A DNA stretch of 64,000 bases from Martinezella tropici (GCA_000799755.1 JUHI01000001.1:1116001-1180000), one strand, 5' to 3'; shown: positions 9,360 through 23,285, numbered from the stretch's first letter. Made by a program: numbers and translations. The notes: generated by a model from the letters alone, not told the origin.

Positions 9360-10016
9360 CTATTGCCTGGCAACTGCGTATCCGGCCTGCGGTCTGGCAT
9401 CGGGTCCGCGAAGATAAAGCGGCTTCGGCTTTTCGCCGGCAGGTTTGCCGACGCCCAGCCGGGCGACGATGGCAATCGGAAATGCGTCTGGCCGCTCCGC
9501 CGGCGGCGCGTCGCTCAACCGGGCGACAGCCGTTCCGGTGACGATGCCGTCGAAGGCGCTAGCAATTGCCCGCGCTTCGTCGATCGTCACGGCCCGAGCC
9601 TCGTCCAGCGGGTTGCCATCGGCGTCGAAGCTCTGGAGATAGATCTCCTCGCGCTTGGCATCGATGGCAGCCAGAACCGACTTGCCCGGATTCTGCGCTC
9701 TGGCAGTCGCAGCCATGACCTCGAGGGTCGTGACGCCGACTGCAGGAACATTGAGGGAAAGTGCAAAACCGCGCGCGGCTGCGACGCCGATGCGGATGCC
9801 GGTGAAGGAACCGGGGCCGACGGTCACCACGACGCGCTCGATTGCCGAAAGCGTCGTACCGGCTTTCGCCAGCGCCTCGTCGACAACGTGCATCAGATGC
9901 TCCGCATGCCCCCGTCCGATCGTTTCCGTGACCTCCCCCATCACAGAATCACTGCCGCTATCATACACAGCAGCAGCGCAATCCACACCTGCCGTGTCGA
10001 GCGCCAGTACGATCAT
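9360..10016 (-). CDS. tsaB: tRNA threonylcarbamoyladenosine synthesis protein TsaB
   Basis: TsaB is the ASKHA-fold scaffold partner of TsaD in making t6A37 on ANN-decoding tRNAs. The 218-residue protein begins MIVLALDTAGVDCAAAVYD and has VTVGPGSFTGIRIGVAAARG (about 65-84), the family signature, and LAAIDAKREEIY. Length is normal for the family. Followed within two bases by rimI. Confidence 0.93.
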   Translation of the reverse strand: MIVLALDTAGVDCAAAVYDSGSDSVMGEVTETIGRGHAEHLMHVVDEALAKAGTTLSAIERVVVTVGPGSFTGIRIGVAAARGFALSLNVPAVGVTTLEVMAATARAQNPGKSVLAAIDAKREEIYLQSFDADGNPLDEARAVTIDEARAIASAFDGIVTGTAVARLSDAPPAERPDAFPIAIVARLGVGKPAGEKPKPLYLRGPDARPQAGYAVARQ

Positions 10017-10040
10017 GTCAACTTTTCCGAAAAGCCGGGA

Positions 10041-10607
10041 TTAGACGGCTTCGACTTCCTGAACTTCGGGGACGAAATGGCGCAGCAGGTTCTGCACGCC
10101 ATGCTTCAGCGTTGCCGTCGAAGACGGGCAACCGGCACACGAGCCCTTCATGTTCAGGTAGACCTTGCCGTCACGGAAGCCGCGGAAGGTGATGTCGCCG
10201 CCATCCTGGGCAACGGCCGGGCGCACGCGTGTATCAAGCAGTTCCTTGATGGTCAGCACGATCGCCTCGTCGCCCTCATCGAAGAACTCGCCGCCGGCAT
10301 CCTGCACTTCGGACAGCACAGACGTCGAACCCATGACCGGCTTGCCGGACATGAAGTGCTCCATGATCGAGCCGAGAATGGCGGGCTTCAGATGCTGCCA
10401 TTCCTGATTTTCCTTGGAGACGGAAATGAAATCGTAGCCGAAATAGACGCCGGTCACGCCGGGGATCTCGAAAAGACGGGCGGCCAGCGGCGAAGCCTCG
10501 GCCTCATCGGCGCTGCGGAATTCGGCCGTGCCGTTTTCCATCACCACCTTGCCCGGCAGGAACTTGAGGGTCGCGGGATTCGGCGTCGCTTCGGTCTGAA
10601 TGAACAT
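10041..10607 (-). CDS. nfuA: NifU-like / NfuA-type iron-sulfur cluster carrier
   Basis: A 188-residue Fe-S scaffold/carrier with an N-terminal Nfu_N domain (MFIQTEATPNPATLKFLPG) and a C-terminal NifU-like domain carrying the cluster cysteines in CAGCPSS (about residue 148). It delivers Fe-S clusters to apo-enzymes in the cytosol. The reading frame is open to an ATG at 10619, but the ATG at 10607 has GGAG at the right distance and gives the usual N-terminus, so I chose it. Confidence 0.92.
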   Translation of the reverse strand: MFIQTEATPNPATLKFLPGKVVMENGTAEFRSADEAEASPLAARLFEIPGVTGVYFGYDFISVSKENQEWQHLKPAILGSIMEHFMSGKPVMGSTSVLSEVQDAGGEFFDEGDEAIVLTIKELLDTRVRPAVAQDGGDITFRGFRDGKVYLNMKGSCAGCPSSTATLKHGVQNLLRHFVPEVQEVEAV

Positions 10608-10664
10608 CTTGATCTCCATGCGGCGGGCAGACGCCCGGTCCCGACTTTAGAATATTTCAAAAGA

Positions 10665-10685
10665 AGATAGGCCTTTTGGCCATTC
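10665..10685 (-). terminator. Possible hairpin after the UspA gene
   Basis: GGCCAAAAGGCC on the minus strand forms a tight four-base-pair hairpin followed by a pyrimidine-rich TATCTTCTTTTG, about 40-60 bases past the uspA-like stop codon. The stem is short, so this is a weak call. Confidence 0.3.
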
Positions 10686-10724
10686 TATTCAAGAGAGTCT
10701 TTCTCAAGAAATGGCATATGCCGG

Positions 10725-11216
10725 TCAGCTCAACGCGTCGATTTCCTCGTTGCTCAGCGTATCCGGAAGCACCGTCACCGGGATCGGAAAAGCTGCGGCG
10801 CGGCCGGCGATCGACGAGACCAGCGGGCCCGGCCCTTCCTTGGCGGAACCCGCGGCCAGAACGAGCAGCGCGATATCGCGGTCCTCTTCGATCACAGCAT
10901 TGATCTGCTCGGCGGCCGATCCCTCACGAATGACGATCTCCGCATCGATGCCGACGTTTTCGCGGATGCTTTGAGCCGCTTTCGCCGTCACCGCCTCGGC
11001 CTCCTCACGCGCTTCCGCCCGCATGATCTCCTCGACGCCAAGCCATTGCTGGAAATCGCCCTCGGGGATCACGTAGAGCAGCACGAGGCCGCCATTGGAA
11101 TTCTTGGCGCGCCGGCCGGCATAGTGGACGGCGCGCTGGCATTCAGGTGTGCCGTCGATGATCGCCATGAACTTGCGGCGATGGCCTTCGAGCCGTGAGA
11201 GTCGTGTTGAAACCAT
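10725..11216 (-). CDS. Universal stress protein (UspA family)
   Basis: A 163-residue cytosolic UspA-domain protein. FMAIIDGTPECQRAVHYAGR opens the Usp fold after an 18-residue lead, and LLVLAAGSAKEGPGPLVSSI covers the region of the nucleotide-binding loop, though the canonical GxxGxxGxxxGSVS is degenerate. The frame extends to 11252; the start at 11216 (MVSTRLSRLEGHRRK) gives the better N-terminus. Function beyond stress-protein family membership cannot be read from the sequence. Lies downstream of trpS on the same strand. Confidence 0.8.
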   Translation of the reverse strand: MVSTRLSRLEGHRRKFMAIIDGTPECQRAVHYAGRRAKNSNGGLVLLYVIPEGDFQQWLGVEEIMRAEAREEAEAVTAKAAQSIRENVGIDAEIVIREGSAAEQINAVIEEDRDIALLVLAAGSAKEGPGPLVSSIAGRAAAFPIPVTVLPDTLSNEEIDALS

Positions 11217-11290
11217 GCGGCGACTCTGACACCCGAAAACGGCGTTTTGCAAGCCCCCGTTTTCAGGCGGGAGCCTGCATTACGACATCA

Positions 11291-12355
11291 TCAATAGAGA
11301 AAGCCGATAATGTCGCGGACCTGCTTCATGGTAACATCGGCACGAGCGCGGGCGCGGGCGCTGCCATCGCGCAAGACCGCGTCAATATGGCCGGGATCGG
11401 CCATCAGGCGGCGCATTTCCGTCGTGATCGGCGAGAGCACATGCACGGCGAGATCGACCAGTGCCGGCTTGAACACCGAGAACTGCTGGCCGCCGAATTC
11501 GGAGAGAACGTCGGCCTTCGACTTGTCGGCAAGGGCCGCATAGATGCCGACCAGATTGTCGGCTTCCGGGCGGCCAGCGAGACCGGCGATTTCGCTCGGC
11601 AAGCCATCAGGATCGGTCTTCGCCTTGCGGATTTTCTTCGAAATGTTTTCCTCATCGTCGAGCAGGTTGATGCGCGACAGGTCGGAAGCGTCTGACTTCG
11701 ACATCTTCTTCGTGCCATCACGCAGCGACATGACGCGCGGCGCAGGACCATCGATCAGCGGCTCGACCATCGGGAAATAGGCATGGACCGGCTCGTCGCC
11801 GACGGTGATGTCGATGCCGTAGCCGGTGCGGCGGATATGCTCCATGTAGTCCAGATTGAACTTCATGGCGATATCGCGGGTCAGCTCCAGATGCTGCTTC
11901 TGGTCGTCGCCGACAGGAACATGGGTGGCGCGGTAGAGCAGAATGTCAGCGGCCATCAGGCTCGGATAGGCGTAGAGGCCGAGCGAGGCCTGCTCACGGT
12001 CCTTGCCGGCCTTATCCTTGAACTGCGTCATGCGGTTCATCCAGCCGATGCGGGCGACGCAGTTGAAGATCCAGGCAAGCTCGGCGTGTCCCGGCACGGC
12101 CGACTGATTGAAGACGATATGCTTTTCCGGATCGATGCCGGCGGCAAGGAAGGCCGCGGTGATCGAGCGCGTCTGGTTCGGCATGTCCTCATGCACGAGC
12201 TGCGCCGTCAGCGCATGCATGTCGACGACGCAGTAGATGCAGTCGTTGTTGGCCTGCAGGGCCACGAACTTGCGGATCGCGCCGAGATAGTTACCGAGGT
12301 GGAGATTGCCGGTTGGCTGAACGCCGGAGAATACGAGCGGCTTGAATTCGGTCAT
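11291..12355 (-). CDS. trpS: Tryptophanyl-tRNA synthetase
   Basis: Class I aminoacyl-tRNA synthetase charging tRNA-Trp. The 354-residue protein has the HIGH-like motif [14 protein letters not shown] near residue 12 and KKMSKSDAS near residue 210; length is typical of bacterial TrpS. The frame is open to 12427, but ATG 12355 ([16 protein letters not shown]) matches the usual N-terminus. In rhizobia trpS often follows murJ; here a VOC gene and an inverted-repeat element lie between them. Confidence 0.97.
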   Translation of the reverse strand: MTEFKPLVFSGVQPTGNLHLGNYLGAIRKFVALQANNDCIYCVVDMHALTAQLVHEDMPNQTRSITAAFLAAGIDPEKHIVFNQSAVPGHAELAWIFNCVARIGWMNRMTQFKDKAGKDREQASLGLYAYPSLMAADILLYRATHVPVGDDQKQHLELTRDIAMKFNLDYMEHIRRTGYGIDITVGDEPVHAYFPMVEPLIDGPAPRVMSLRDGTKKMSKSDASDLSRINLLDDEENISKKIRKAKTDPDGLPSEIAGLAGRPEADNLVGIYAALADKSKADVLSEFGGQQFSVFKPALVDLAVHVLSPITTEMRRLMADPGHIDAVLRDGSARARARADVTMKQVRDIIGFLY

Positions 12356-12466
12356 GTCGTCCTCAAAAGGCTTGTGGAGGGCCTGGGCGAGCGGCGCTCG
12401 ACCCTTGGTTTCGGGCGGCTTATGCACGTGGGATCGGCAGGGATCAAGAGTATATGTGCTGGAGTC

Positions 12467-12859
12467 TCAGGAAGAATGCTGGATGAGGTCCCAGGTGTTG
12501 CCATAGGGATCGGCAAAGACCGCCACCATGCCATAGGCTTCGTGGCGTGGCTCCTCGCGAAACTGCACGCCCTTGGCAAGCATCGCAGCATGATCCCGAG
12601 CGAAATCATCGGTCTTGAGGAAGAAGCCGACGCGGCCGCCGGTCTGGTTGCCGATCGCTGCACGCTGGCTGTCGCTGGCGGCTTGGGCGAGCAATAGCGC
12701 TGCCCCTTCCGCGCCTTTCGGCGTGACAACGACCCAGCGCTTGCCCTCCGGCTGCACTTCGTCCTGCAGGCACTCGAAGCCGAGGGCATCGCAGTAGAAG
12801 GCTTTGGCACGATCGTAGTCGTCGACGACGAGGGCTACGAGGAAGAGGGATTGGGACAT
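12467..12859 (-). CDS. VOC-family (glyoxalase/bleomycin-resistance fold) protein
   Basis: A 130-residue single-domain VOC protein: SQSLFLVALVVDDYDRAKAF at the start, GFFLKTDDFARDHAAM in the middle and VFADPYGNTWDLIQ at the end are the paired beta-alpha-beta-beta-beta modules. Substrate unknown; such proteins include glyoxalases, dioxygenases and antibiotic-binding proteins. It stands alone between the palindromic element and trpS. Confidence 0.8.
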   Translation of the reverse strand: MSQSLFLVALVVDDYDRAKAFYCDALGFECLQDEVQPEGKRWVVVTPKGAEGAALLLAQAASDSQRAAIGNQTGGRVGFFLKTDDFARDHAAMLAKGVQFREEPRHEAYGMVAVFADPYGNTWDLIQHSS

Positions 12860-12904
12860 GCGGGCTCCGGGATCAAATTAGCTACAAGTCTGTGGGGAGT
12901 GCAC

Positions 12905-13093
12905 ACCCCCCTCTGTCCCTTTCGGGACATCTCCCCCACACGGGGGGAGATCGGTAACGCGCGGCAACTTCTCGCACCAAACAAACATCGCATCTGCCTA
13001 TGCCTGAATTCGTCGCTTTAGCGGAGAGCGCGGCAAACTCCCAATAATCTCCCCCCGTGTGGGGGAGATGTCCCGAAAGGGACAGAGGGGGGT
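12905..13093. repeat. Rhizobial palindromic intergenic element with perfect 47-bp inverted arms
   Basis: Bases 12905-12951 and 13047-13093 are perfect reverse complements over 47 positions, separated by a 95-base spacer. Each arm contains its own smaller palindromes: TGTCCC with GGGACA around TTTC, and CTCCCCC with GGGGGAG around ACAC. This nested structure is the style of the RIME-like intergenic mosaic elements of Rhizobiaceae. It fills the space between the murJ 3' end and the VOC gene start; transcribed, it would form a very stable hairpin. Confidence 0.8.
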
Positions 13094-13132
13094 ATCAGAG
13101 GCTCGGCATACGCCAAGGTGGACTTGCCCTCC

Positions 13133-14734
13133 TTACTCCCCGTTCACCGCCTTCGCATCCGACGCAGTCGCAGCCCGCTTGCGCTTCAAATTGCGGCGTA
13201 CCATGCCCAAATCCACGCCGCCGATCAGGAAGGCGACAATGAAATAAACCGCCATCGCAATCAATATGAGCAGGCCCAGGACGCCGGTCTTGGTGAGCAG
13301 CGTCGAGCCGGACCCCAGAAGCGGCTCCCACCGATCAGACAAATATACGATAACGCCGCCCATGACGGCGCAGGAGACGAGCAGCATGGCGGTGCGGCGC
13401 GCCAGCGACCATTCCCAGACGAGATGCCCGCGGCGATAGAGCGTAACGAAGAGCTGTACGGCGTTCAGCCATCCGGCAACCGCCTCGGCGACCGCGATGC
13501 CGCGTTCGGCCAGCACCGGGAAAAGCAGAATGGACAGCGCCGAATTGACGGCGACGGCGACCGCCGTGTAGCGCATCGGCGATTTAGTGTCTTCGCGGGC
13601 ATAAAAGCCGGGCTGCAGTGCCTTGATCAGCACGAAAGCCGGCAGGCCAAGGCCGAAGATGGCGAGAATGGAGCCGACCAGCTTTGTATTTTCCGAGTTA
13701 AAGGCGCCGCGCTCGTAAAGCACGCGGATGATATCGTCGGAGAGAAGCCAGAGGGCAACAGCGGCCGGCAAGGTCAGGAACAGCACGAATTCGATCGAGC
13801 GGTTCTGGATATTGGCGGCCTCCTTGATATGGCCCGACTTCAGCGAACGGGCCAGTTCGGGCAGAAGCACGATTCCGACGGCGACGCCAACGACGCCGAG
13901 CGGTAGCTGGTAGATGCGGTCTGCATATTGCAGGGCGGCGATCGCGCCCTCCTTGCCAGAAGCGATCGCCTGGCCGATCACCAGATTGATCTGGGTGACG
14001 CCGCCGGTGATGGCCGCGGGGATCGCAAGAAGCAGGAGCCGCTTGACATTGGGCGTGAAGCGCGGAAAGCGCAGACCGATATTGATGCCGGCATGGCGCA
14101 CGCCGATATAGACGACGGCCAGTTGCAGCACGCCCGCCACCAGTACCGACCAGGACAGGTACCAGGCGGTGGTCAGCGGATCGGCGCCGAAATAGATCGC
14201 GTAGAACAGCGCGCTGATCATCACCAGGTTCAGGAAGATCGGAGCCACGGCCGCGGCGAAGAAATGATGCAGCGAATTCAGCATGCCGCTCATCATCGCC
14301 GTCAGCGACATCGACATGAGATAGGGGAACATTACGGCCGCTAACCGGACCGTCAGGTCGAATTTCTCGGCATCGTCGGCAAAACCAGGCGCGATGACCC
14401 AACGCACCAGGAGCGGCATGGACAGTTCCATGACGATGGTGATCAGCAGCAGGACCGAGAAGAGAACGCCGAACACTTCCTCCGAGAAGCGCTTGGCGCC
14501 TTCGATGCCGTGTGCCTCGATCTCCTTGGCAAAGAGCGGCACGAAGGCGGCGTTGAAGGCGCCTTCGGCGAACAGGCGGCGGAAGAGGTTCGGAAAGCGG
14601 AAGGCGGCGTAAAAGACGTCGGCCATCGGCCCGGTGCCGAGGGCGGCTGCCATCAGCGTTTCGCGGGCAAAACCGAAGATGCGGCTGCCAAGCGTCGCTC
14701 CACCGACGGTGATGAATTTCTTGACTAGGCTCAT
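13133..14734 (-). CDS. murJ: Lipid II flippase MurJ (MviN)
   Basis: Integral membrane flippase moving lipid II across the inner membrane for peptidoglycan synthesis. The 533-residue protein is hydrophobic through its length with about 14 predicted helices; [40 protein letters not shown] and GREDTKSP-like [13 protein letters not shown] are family hallmarks. Its ATG overlaps the glnD stop by four bases (14731-14734), so the two genes are translationally coupled. Confidence 0.95.
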   Translation of the reverse strand: MSLVKKFITVGGATLGSRIFGFARETLMAAALGTGPMADVFYAAFRFPNLFRRLFAEGAFNAAFVPLFAKEIEAHGIEGAKRFSEEVFGVLFSVLLLITIVMELSMPLLVRWVIAPGFADDAEKFDLTVRLAAVMFPYLMSMSLTAMMSGMLNSLHHFFAAAVAPIFLNLVMISALFYAIYFGADPLTTAWYLSWSVLVAGVLQLAVVYIGVRHAGINIGLRFPRFTPNVKRLLLLAIPAAITGGVTQINLVIGQAIASGKEGAIAALQYADRIYQLPLGVVGVAVGIVLLPELARSLKSGHIKEAANIQNRSIEFVLFLTLPAAVALWLLSDDIIRVLYERGAFNSENTKLVGSILAIFGLGLPAFVLIKALQPGFYAREDTKSPMRYTAVAVAVNSALSILLFPVLAERGIAVAEAVAGWLNAVQLFVTLYRRGHLVWEWSLARRTAMLLVSCAVMGGVIVYLSDRWEPLLGSGSTLLTKTGVLGLLILIAMAVYFIVAFLIGGVDLGMVRRNLKRKRAATASDAKAVNGE

Positions 14735-17646
14735 GCGGCGGAACCGGCCTTCTTCTCAGTGTCTGACTTTTCGACGGCAACGCCGCGCGTGGCGGCGGGC
14801 GCGATGATGCCCGACGGCATGCGCTCGCGCATTTCGTCCTCCTCACCCGCCATAACCGCTTTCAGGCGCGCGGTGATATAGGCGCGCCTGTTTTCGTTGG
14901 AAATCTTCTGCCCGACAAGATCGGCGACGTAGAAGGTGTCGATAACCTTTTCGCCGAAGGTGGTGATGCGCGCCGACTGGATATCGAGCGACAGGTCCGA
15001 AAGAACGGCCGTGATTTCCGACAGCAGGCCGGGACGGTCGAGGCATTCGACCTCGATGACCGTGAACTTGTTCGACAGGCTGTTGGTGATGATGACAGAC
15101 GGCGGAATGACGAAGGCCTTGTTCTTGCGGCGGTTTTTCGTGCGGGTCGCGATAACCTCCGGCAGGCGCTTGCGGCCCGCCAGCACATCCTCGATCATCT
15201 TGCCGATGGTGCCGGCGCGGCGCAGTTCATCGGCATCGTCGGCGAATTCGCGGCTGACATGGATGGTGTCGAGCGCGCGTCCGTCTGACGTCGTGAAGAT
15301 CTGCGCGTCGGCAATATTGGCGCCCGCAGCTGCGCAGGCGCCGGCAATCACCGTCAGCAGGCGCGGATGGTCGGGCGAGAGAACGGTGATCTCCGTAATG
15401 GCATGGAAGCTGTCGGTGCGCACCATGGTCGCAAGCACCTTGCCCGCCTTGTCCGATTGCCGCATGAACTGCGTGTGGCGGATCTGATCTTCCAGCGGCA
15501 CGGACAGCAGATAGGGCTGGTAATGCAGCTTGACGTAGGCCTTGCGGTCCTTGGCGCTCCAATCCGAAAGCGCCTGTTCCAGCGCTTCGGCAGCCGCTTC
15601 GGCGCGCTCCTTGCGGGACACTTCGGAGAAACCGCCCGCCAATAGCAGCTCGGTTTCGTAATAGAGGGTGCGCAGCAGCTGACCCTTCCAGCCGTTCCAG
15701 ACGCCCGGACCGACGGCGCGGATATCGCAGACAGTCAGAATCAGCAGCATCTTCAGCCGGTCGAGCGACTGCACCCGGTCGGCAAAATCGATGATGGTCT
15801 TGCGGTCGGTCAGGTCGCGCGTCTGGGCGACCATCGACATGGTCAGGTGTTCCGCGATCAGCCAGACCACAAGCTCCGTCTGCTTCGGCGAAAGGCCGAA
15901 GCGCGGGCAGAGCTTGCGCGCGACCGCGGCGCCGGCTTCCGAATGATCCTCCTCGCGGCCCTTGGCGATGTCGTGCAGCAGCACGGCGACATAGAGCGCG
16001 TCGCGATCCTCGATCCCGGGCATCAGCTTGTTGGTAAGCGGATGGATATCCTCGGCCTTGCCCTTGTCGATCTCCGACAGCACCTCGACGGCGCGGATCA
16101 GATGCTCATCCACCGTATAGTGGTGATACATGTTGAACTGCATCATCGAGACGATCTTGCCGAATTCCGGGATGAAGCGGCCGAGCACGCCGGCCTCGTT
16201 CATGCGGCGCAGGATCAGCGCGGGGTCGCGCTTCGAGGTGAGGATTGCCAAGAAGAGACGGTTTGCCTCTTCATTCTCGCGCAGATCGTTGTCGATCAGG
16301 TTCAGCGAGCGGGTGACGCGCTTCAGCGCATCCGGATGGAATTCCAGGCCGTTGATGTCGGCGACGAAGAACAGCCTGATGAGGCTGACCGGATCGCGCT
16401 TGAAGACATCGGGATTGGCCAGCGCGATGCGGCCGCGATCCTCAACGAATTCGACCGTGCCGGCGATCTTGCGCGAGCGGTTGGCGAAACGGCTGATGAC
16501 GCCGCTAAGCCCCGGGGTTGCCTTGGCCTGCTGATCCTCGAGCGCAGCACAGAGGATGCGGGTCAAATCGCCGACATCCTTGGCGACGAGAAAGTAGTGC
16601 TTCATGAAGCGCTCGACGGCCGAAAGGCCGGGGCGGGCGTTATAGCCGAGGGCTGCGGCGATATCCCGCTGGATGTCGAAGGAAAGCCGCTCCTCCGCCT
16701 TGCCCGTCAGGAAGTGCATGTGGCAGCGCACGGCCCAGAGGAAATCCTCCGCCTTCTCGAAGAGGCGGTATTCCTGTTTCGAGAGGACACCGAGCTTCAC
16801 CAGTTCGGCTGGATCGCGGACGTGGTAGTAATATTTCGAAATCCAGAACAGCGTGTGCAGGTCGCGCAGGCCGCCCTTGCCTTCCTTGACGTTCGGCTCG
16901 ACCAGATAGCGGGTATCGCCCGCCTTGCGGTGGCGTTCGTCGCGCTCGGCGAGCTTGGCGGCGATGAATTCCGGGCCGGTATTGGTGACGATTTCCTTGT
17001 CGAAACGTGCCTGCAGCTCGCGCTCAAGCGGAGCGTTGCCACAGATATAGCGGGTTTCGAGTACGGCGGTGCGCACCGTCATGTCTGATTTAGCCTGACG
17101 GATGCACTCCTCGACCGTGCGTGTCGCATGGCCGACCTTGAAGCCCATGTCCCACAGCATATAGAGAATGAACTCGACGGCCTTGTGCGTCTCGCTTTCG
17201 GGCTTCGGCTGGAAGAGAAAGAGCAAGTCGATATCCGAGCCCGGCGCCAGCGTATCGCGACCGTAACCACCGACGGCGGTGACGGAGAAAGCGCCCGCCT
17301 GTTTCGGATAGACGTGACGGACGGTAAAATCGTAGAGGACGGTGATGATCTGGTCCTGCAGCCAGGAAATCCGGTGCGCGCAATCGAGCCCGCTACCGTC
17401 AGCCGCCAGCGCCCGCCGTGCCTCTTCACGTCCCTCCAGGCTCGCCTTCTTCAAAAGCGCCAGCAGAAGGGAACGCTCCTCGTTCTTGTCCAGACCGCGC
17501 TTGGCGAGCGCCTCGCACTCCGCTCTCAGCGCGGAGACATCAAGAATGGCCGAATAATCGATGTGATGCGTTTCCATGCTCTGCCGATCGGCTTTCTCTT
17601 CGCTGACCGCGGCCCGTTGCCGGCGCGCCTGTCTTCTCGTCTGCAT
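14731..17646 (-). CDS. glnD: Bifunctional uridylyltransferase/uridylyl-removing enzyme GlnD
   Basis: Nitrogen sensor that uridylylates PII proteins under N limitation and deuridylylates them when glutamine is high. The 971-residue protein has the nucleotidyltransferase motif [20 protein letters not shown] near residue 130, an HD domain with [17 protein letters not shown] in the middle, and two C-terminal ACT domains (around 750-830 and 865-935) that bind glutamine. Start at 17646 gives a basic 23-residue lead; a second ATG at 17577 ([12 protein letters not shown]) is an alternative. Stop overlaps the murJ start. Confidence 0.96.
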   Translation of the reverse strand: MQTRRQARRQRAAVSEEKADRQSMETHHIDYSAILDVSALRAECEALAKRGLDKNEERSLLLALLKKASLEGREEARRALAADGSGLDCAHRISWLQDQIITVLYDFTVRHVYPKQAGAFSVTAVGGYGRDTLAPGSDIDLLFLFQPKPESETHKAVEFILYMLWDMGFKVGHATRTVEECIRQAKSDMTVRTAVLETRYICGNAPLERELQARFDKEIVTNTGPEFIAAKLAERDERHRKAGDTRYLVEPNVKEGKGGLRDLHTLFWISKYYYHVRDPAELVKLGVLSKQEYRLFEKAEDFLWAVRCHMHFLTGKAEERLSFDIQRDIAAALGYNARPGLSAVERFMKHYFLVAKDVGDLTRILCAALEDQQAKATPGLSGVISRFANRSRKIAGTVEFVEDRGRIALANPDVFKRDPVSLIRLFFVADINGLEFHPDALKRVTRSLNLIDNDLRENEEANRLFLAILTSKRDPALILRRMNEAGVLGRFIPEFGKIVSMMQFNMYHHYTVDEHLIRAVEVLSEIDKGKAEDIHPLTNKLMPGIEDRDALYVAVLLHDIAKGREEDHSEAGAAVARKLCPRFGLSPKQTELVVWLIAEHLTMSMVAQTRDLTDRKTIIDFADRVQSLDRLKMLLILTVCDIRAVGPGVWNGWKGQLLRTLYYETELLLAGGFSEVSRKERAEAAAEALEQALSDWSAKDRKAYVKLHYQPYLLSVPLEDQIRHTQFMRQSDKAGKVLATMVRTDSFHAITEITVLSPDHPRLLTVIAGACAAAGANIADAQIFTTSDGRALDTIHVSREFADDADELRRAGTIGKMIEDVLAGRKRLPEVIATRTKNRRKNKAFVIPPSVIITNSLSNKFTVIEVECLDRPGLLSEITAVLSDLSLDIQSARITTFGEKVIDTFYVADLVGQKISNENRRAYITARLKAVMAGEEDEMRERMPSGIIAPAATRGVAVEKSDTEKKAGSAA

Positions 17647-17805
17647 GCGCTATAGCCTCTTTGCCCGGCGATTGACACAGGCATTCTACGCCCAGGTGCC
17701 TTGAAGCCGGCTCGAGCAGACTGTATCGAATCGACGATCCCTCAAGATTTCTACCGGGCCAAAGTTGACGAAGCGTGACGGCAATCCGCGCAGAAGCCGG
17801 CAGTT

Positions 17806-18102
17806 TTAGGGCCTTGCCAGGTCAAGCGACCGCCTGAGCTCATTCAAACTATATAATATATTCCGCGACTGGGCGCCGATCTGCGTCACCATTTCGCGTT
17901 CGCATTCCCAATAACCGGCCTTGGCGATCTTCGAACAGATGTCGGAAATACGGCTACAGGACAAAGCGATGTCGAGGAGGCCACGATCGGATTCGCAATC
18001 CGGGGCTTCGCCCTCGCCGCAGATCTTGCCGCGCGCGGCGATCGGAGAGAAGCGCTCGCCCAGAATGCGGACTTCGGCGAGCAGAACTTCGAGATGCATC
18101 AT
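17806..18102 (-). CDS. Small conserved-looking hypothetical protein
   Basis: A 98-residue protein I do not recognise. It is soluble, has four cysteines (in KICGEGEAPDCESD, ALSCSRISDIC, and a later YWECERE), and is predicted mainly helical at its C-terminus. Two overlapping ATGs are preceded by AAGGA at good spacing. It starts 25 bases after the mutS stop on the same strand, so it would be translated from the mutS transcript. It may be a real rhizobial small gene or a chance frame; the ribosome binding site favours the former. Confidence 0.5.
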   Translation of the reverse strand: MMHLEVLLAEVRILGERFSPIAARGKICGEGEAPDCESDRGLLDIALSCSRISDICSKIAKAGYWECEREMVTQIGAQSRNILYSLNELRRSLDLARP

Positions 18103-18127
18103 ATTGTCCTTGGAATATCGCCTGTGG

Positions 18128-20869
18128 TCAGCCGGTCTTGGTCAGCGTTTTCTTCAATTCATAGAGTACGTCAAGAGCGGCTCGCGGCGTCAGGTCGTCG
18201 AGATCCAGCGTCTTCAGCCTTTCCTCGACCTTGGACGGCTCACGCCGGCCGCTGGCCTCCTCCCGGCGGACAGCCACCTGGAAGAGCGGCAGATCATCGA
18301 TGAGCTGGCTTGCCGGATTCTTGCGGTCTGCATCTTCGAGCCGCGTCAGAACGTCGCGGGCGCGCGCCACGACGGAGGCCGGCAGGCCGGCGAGACGCGC
18401 CACCTGAATACCATAGGAGCGATCGGCAGCACCCGGCCCGACCTCGTGCAGGAAGATGACGTCGCCGTCCCATTCCTTGACGCGCATGGTGGCATTGGAG
18501 AGCCGGCCAAGCTTCTCCGACAGAACTGTCAGCTCATGGAAATGCGTGGCGAAGAGGCCGCGGCAGCGATTGGCTTCATGCAGATGCTCGACGGCTGCCC
18601 AGGCGATGGAGAGGCCGTCGAAGGTCGCGGTACCACGGCCGATCTCGTCGAGGATGACGAGAGAGCGCTCCGTCGCCTGATTGAGGATCGCCGCCGTCTC
18701 GACCATCTCGACCATGAAGGTCGAACGCCCGCGCGCCAGATCGTCGGACGCGCCGACGCGCGAGAACAGCCGGTCGACGATGCCGATATGCGCCGAAGCG
18801 GCGGGCACGAAAGAGCCCATCTGCGCGAGAATGGCGATCAGCGCATTCTGGCGGAGAAAGGTCGACTTACCGCCCATGTTCGGGCCGGTCAGCAGCCAGA
18901 TGGCGCCGTCCTTGCCGTCGGATTTCGGCGAGAGATCGCAATTGTTGGCGACGAACGGGCCGCCGGCCTGACGACGAAGCGCCTGCTCGACGACCGGATG
19001 GCGGCCGCCTTCGATTGCGAACATGCGGCTGCCATCGACGGCGGGCCGGCAATAGGCCTGCTCTTCGGCCAGCAGCGCCAGGCCGGCGGCGACATCGATC
19101 ACCGAGAGAGCGCGGGCGCCGGCCTTGATCGCCTCGGCAGCAGCGACAACGGCCGCGACCATACGGTCGAAGGCTTCCAGTTCGATCGCCAGCGCCTTGT
19201 CGGCGGCATTGGCGATGCGGCTTTCGAGATCGGCAAGTTCCGTCGTGGTGAAGCGCATGGCATTGGCCATGGTCTGGCGATGGATGAAGCGCGCCTTGGC
19301 TTCGCTGGTATCGGTCATCGGGCCGGCATTGCCGGCGGTGACCTCGATGAAATAGCCGAGCACATTGTTGTGCTTGATCTTCAGCGACTTGATGCCGGTT
19401 TCATCGGCATATTGCAGCTGCAGGCCGGCGATGACGCGGCGCGACTGATCGCGGAGTGCCCGCACTTCATCGAGCTCGGAGTTCGCGCCTTCCCTCAGGA
19501 AGCCGCCATCGCGCTTCAGCAAAGGCAGCTCATCGGCAAGGGTCGCTGCTAACATCGCCTCGAGATCGGCGGGCAAGGCGCTGAGCCCGGCCAGCGCTGC
19601 CTTCAACTCCTCAGGCAGAAGCGCCGTGCCCAGCATAAGGGCGACATCGGTCGCGGCCGCCAGCCCCTGGCGGATTGCCCAGAGATCACGAGGGCCGCCG
19701 CGATCGAGCGCAAGGCGCGACAAGGCGCGCGGCATGTCAGGCACATGCTTCAGCGCCGAGCGCAGATCGCTTGATAGCGACGGTTCCTCAGCCAGGAAGC
19801 CGATCGAATCCAGACGCTCGTTGATCCGCTGGGGATCGGTCAACGGCGACATCAGCCGTTCGGCGAGAAGCCGGGCGCCACCGCCGGTGACGGTGCGATC
19901 GATCGCCTTCAACAGCGAGCCGTTGCGGTCGCCGGAGAGCGTGCGCACCAGTTCGAGATTGGCGCGGGTTGCAGGGTCGATGAAGAGCGTCGAGGCCCCG
20001 CTCTCGCGCTCCGGCAGGCCGAGCGGCGGCCGTTCGGCAAGCTGGGTCTTTTCGACATAGGCGATGGCGGCAGCGGCCGCGGCCAATTCGGCGCGGCTGA
20101 AGGTGCCGAAGCCGTCGAGCGTCGACACGCCGAAATAGCGGGTGATCCGCCCCTCGGCGCTGGCGCTGTCGAACAATACGGCCGGCTGCGGAACGGCGGT
20201 GCGGCCGAGAATATCGAAAACCGGCTTCAATTCCGGATCGTGGAACATCGTGTCCGGCAGGATCAGCTCTCTCGGATCGATGCGCAGGATATCGGCGAGC
20301 AATCGCGAGGCTTCCGTCTCGGCGAGACGAAAGACACCCGTGGAAATATCAATCCAGGCGAGCGCCAGCTGCGGCTCGGCACCGCCGCGAATGCGGGTCA
20401 GCGTCATAAGATAGTTGGATTCGGACGGCGAAAGCAGCTTTTCTTCGGTGATCGTGCCCGGCGTCACCAGTCGCACGACATCGCGGCGCACTACCGACTT
20501 GCCGCCGCGCTTCTTCGCCTCAGCCGGATCTTCCACCTGCTCGCAGACGGCGACGCGGAAGCCGAGCGCGATCAGCTTCTGCAGATAGTCGTCGGCAGCA
20601 TGCACAGGCACGCCGCACATCGGGATATCCTGTCCCATATGCTGGCCGCGCTTCGTCAGCGTGATCCCGAGTGCGCGAGAGGCGTCGATGGCGTCCTCGA
20701 AGAACAACTCGTAGAAGTCACCCATGCGGTAGAACAGCAGCGAACCGGGATTGTTCGCCTTGATCTCGATATATTGCTCCATCATCGGAGTGGCCGAGGC
20801 GCGGCTTTCCTCCGAGGCAAGCTCGGCGGCCGAGAAGGCATCGATGCTGGCGTTAATACGTTCGTTCAC
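18128..20869 (-). CDS. mutS: DNA mismatch repair protein MutS
   Basis: Recognises mismatches and small loops and recruits MutL. The 913-residue protein has the mismatch-binding Phe in [12 protein letters not shown] (about residue 49), the P-loop [13 protein letters not shown], Walker [12 protein letters not shown] and the following [10 protein letters not shown] and [10 protein letters not shown] motifs. The N-terminal 28 residues before MMEQYIEIK are a rhizobial extension. Divergent from tme, with 113 bases between the two starts. Confidence 0.97.
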   Translation of the reverse strand: MNERINASIDAFSAAELASEESRASATPMMEQYIEIKANNPGSLLFYRMGDFYELFFEDAIDASRALGITLTKRGQHMGQDIPMCGVPVHAADDYLQKLIALGFRVAVCEQVEDPAEAKKRGGKSVVRRDVVRLVTPGTITEEKLLSPSESNYLMTLTRIRGGAEPQLALAWIDISTGVFRLAETEASRLLADILRIDPRELILPDTMFHDPELKPVFDILGRTAVPQPAVLFDSASAEGRITRYFGVSTLDGFGTFSRAELAAAAAAIAYVEKTQLAERPPLGLPERESGASTLFIDPATRANLELVRTLSGDRNGSLLKAIDRTVTGGGARLLAERLMSPLTDPQRINERLDSIGFLAEEPSLSSDLRSALKHVPDMPRALSRLALDRGGPRDLWAIRQGLAAATDVALMLGTALLPEELKAALAGLSALPADLEAMLAATLADELPLLKRDGGFLREGANSELDEVRALRDQSRRVIAGLQLQYADETGIKSLKIKHNNVLGYFIEVTAGNAGPMTDTSEAKARFIHRQTMANAMRFTTTELADLESRIANAADKALAIELEAFDRMVAAVVAAAEAIKAGARALSVIDVAAGLALLAEEQAYCRPAVDGSRMFAIEGGRHPVVEQALRRQAGGPFVANNCDLSPKSDGKDGAIWLLTGPNMGGKSTFLRQNALIAILAQMGSFVPAASAHIGIVDRLFSRVGASDDLARGRSTFMVEMVETAAILNQATERSLVILDEIGRGTATFDGLSIAWAAVEHLHEANRCRGLFATHFHELTVLSEKLGRLSNATMRVKEWDGDVIFLHEVGPGAADRSYGIQVARLAGLPASVVARARDVLTRLEDADRKNPASQLIDDLPLFQVAVRREEASGRREPSKVEERLKTLDLDDLTPRAALDVLYELKKTLTKTG

Positions 20870-20982
20870 GGAGGTGCAGTTTTTCCAAAAAAATGAGGTG
20901 CCACCCTATCCGCGCGCCGGTATAGAAGACAACAGCTATCGGGCAAGAGGGACCGGTAGCCCACAGGAGGTTTGGAGGAACA

Positions 20983-23271
<2,289 letters not shown>

Positions 23272-23285
23272 CCCGTTCGCGAGGT

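Noticed and set aside
12905..13093. Insertion sequence or MITE with transposase
   Set aside because: No transposase frame or target-site duplication was identified; the nested palindromes fit rhizobial intergenic mosaic elements instead.
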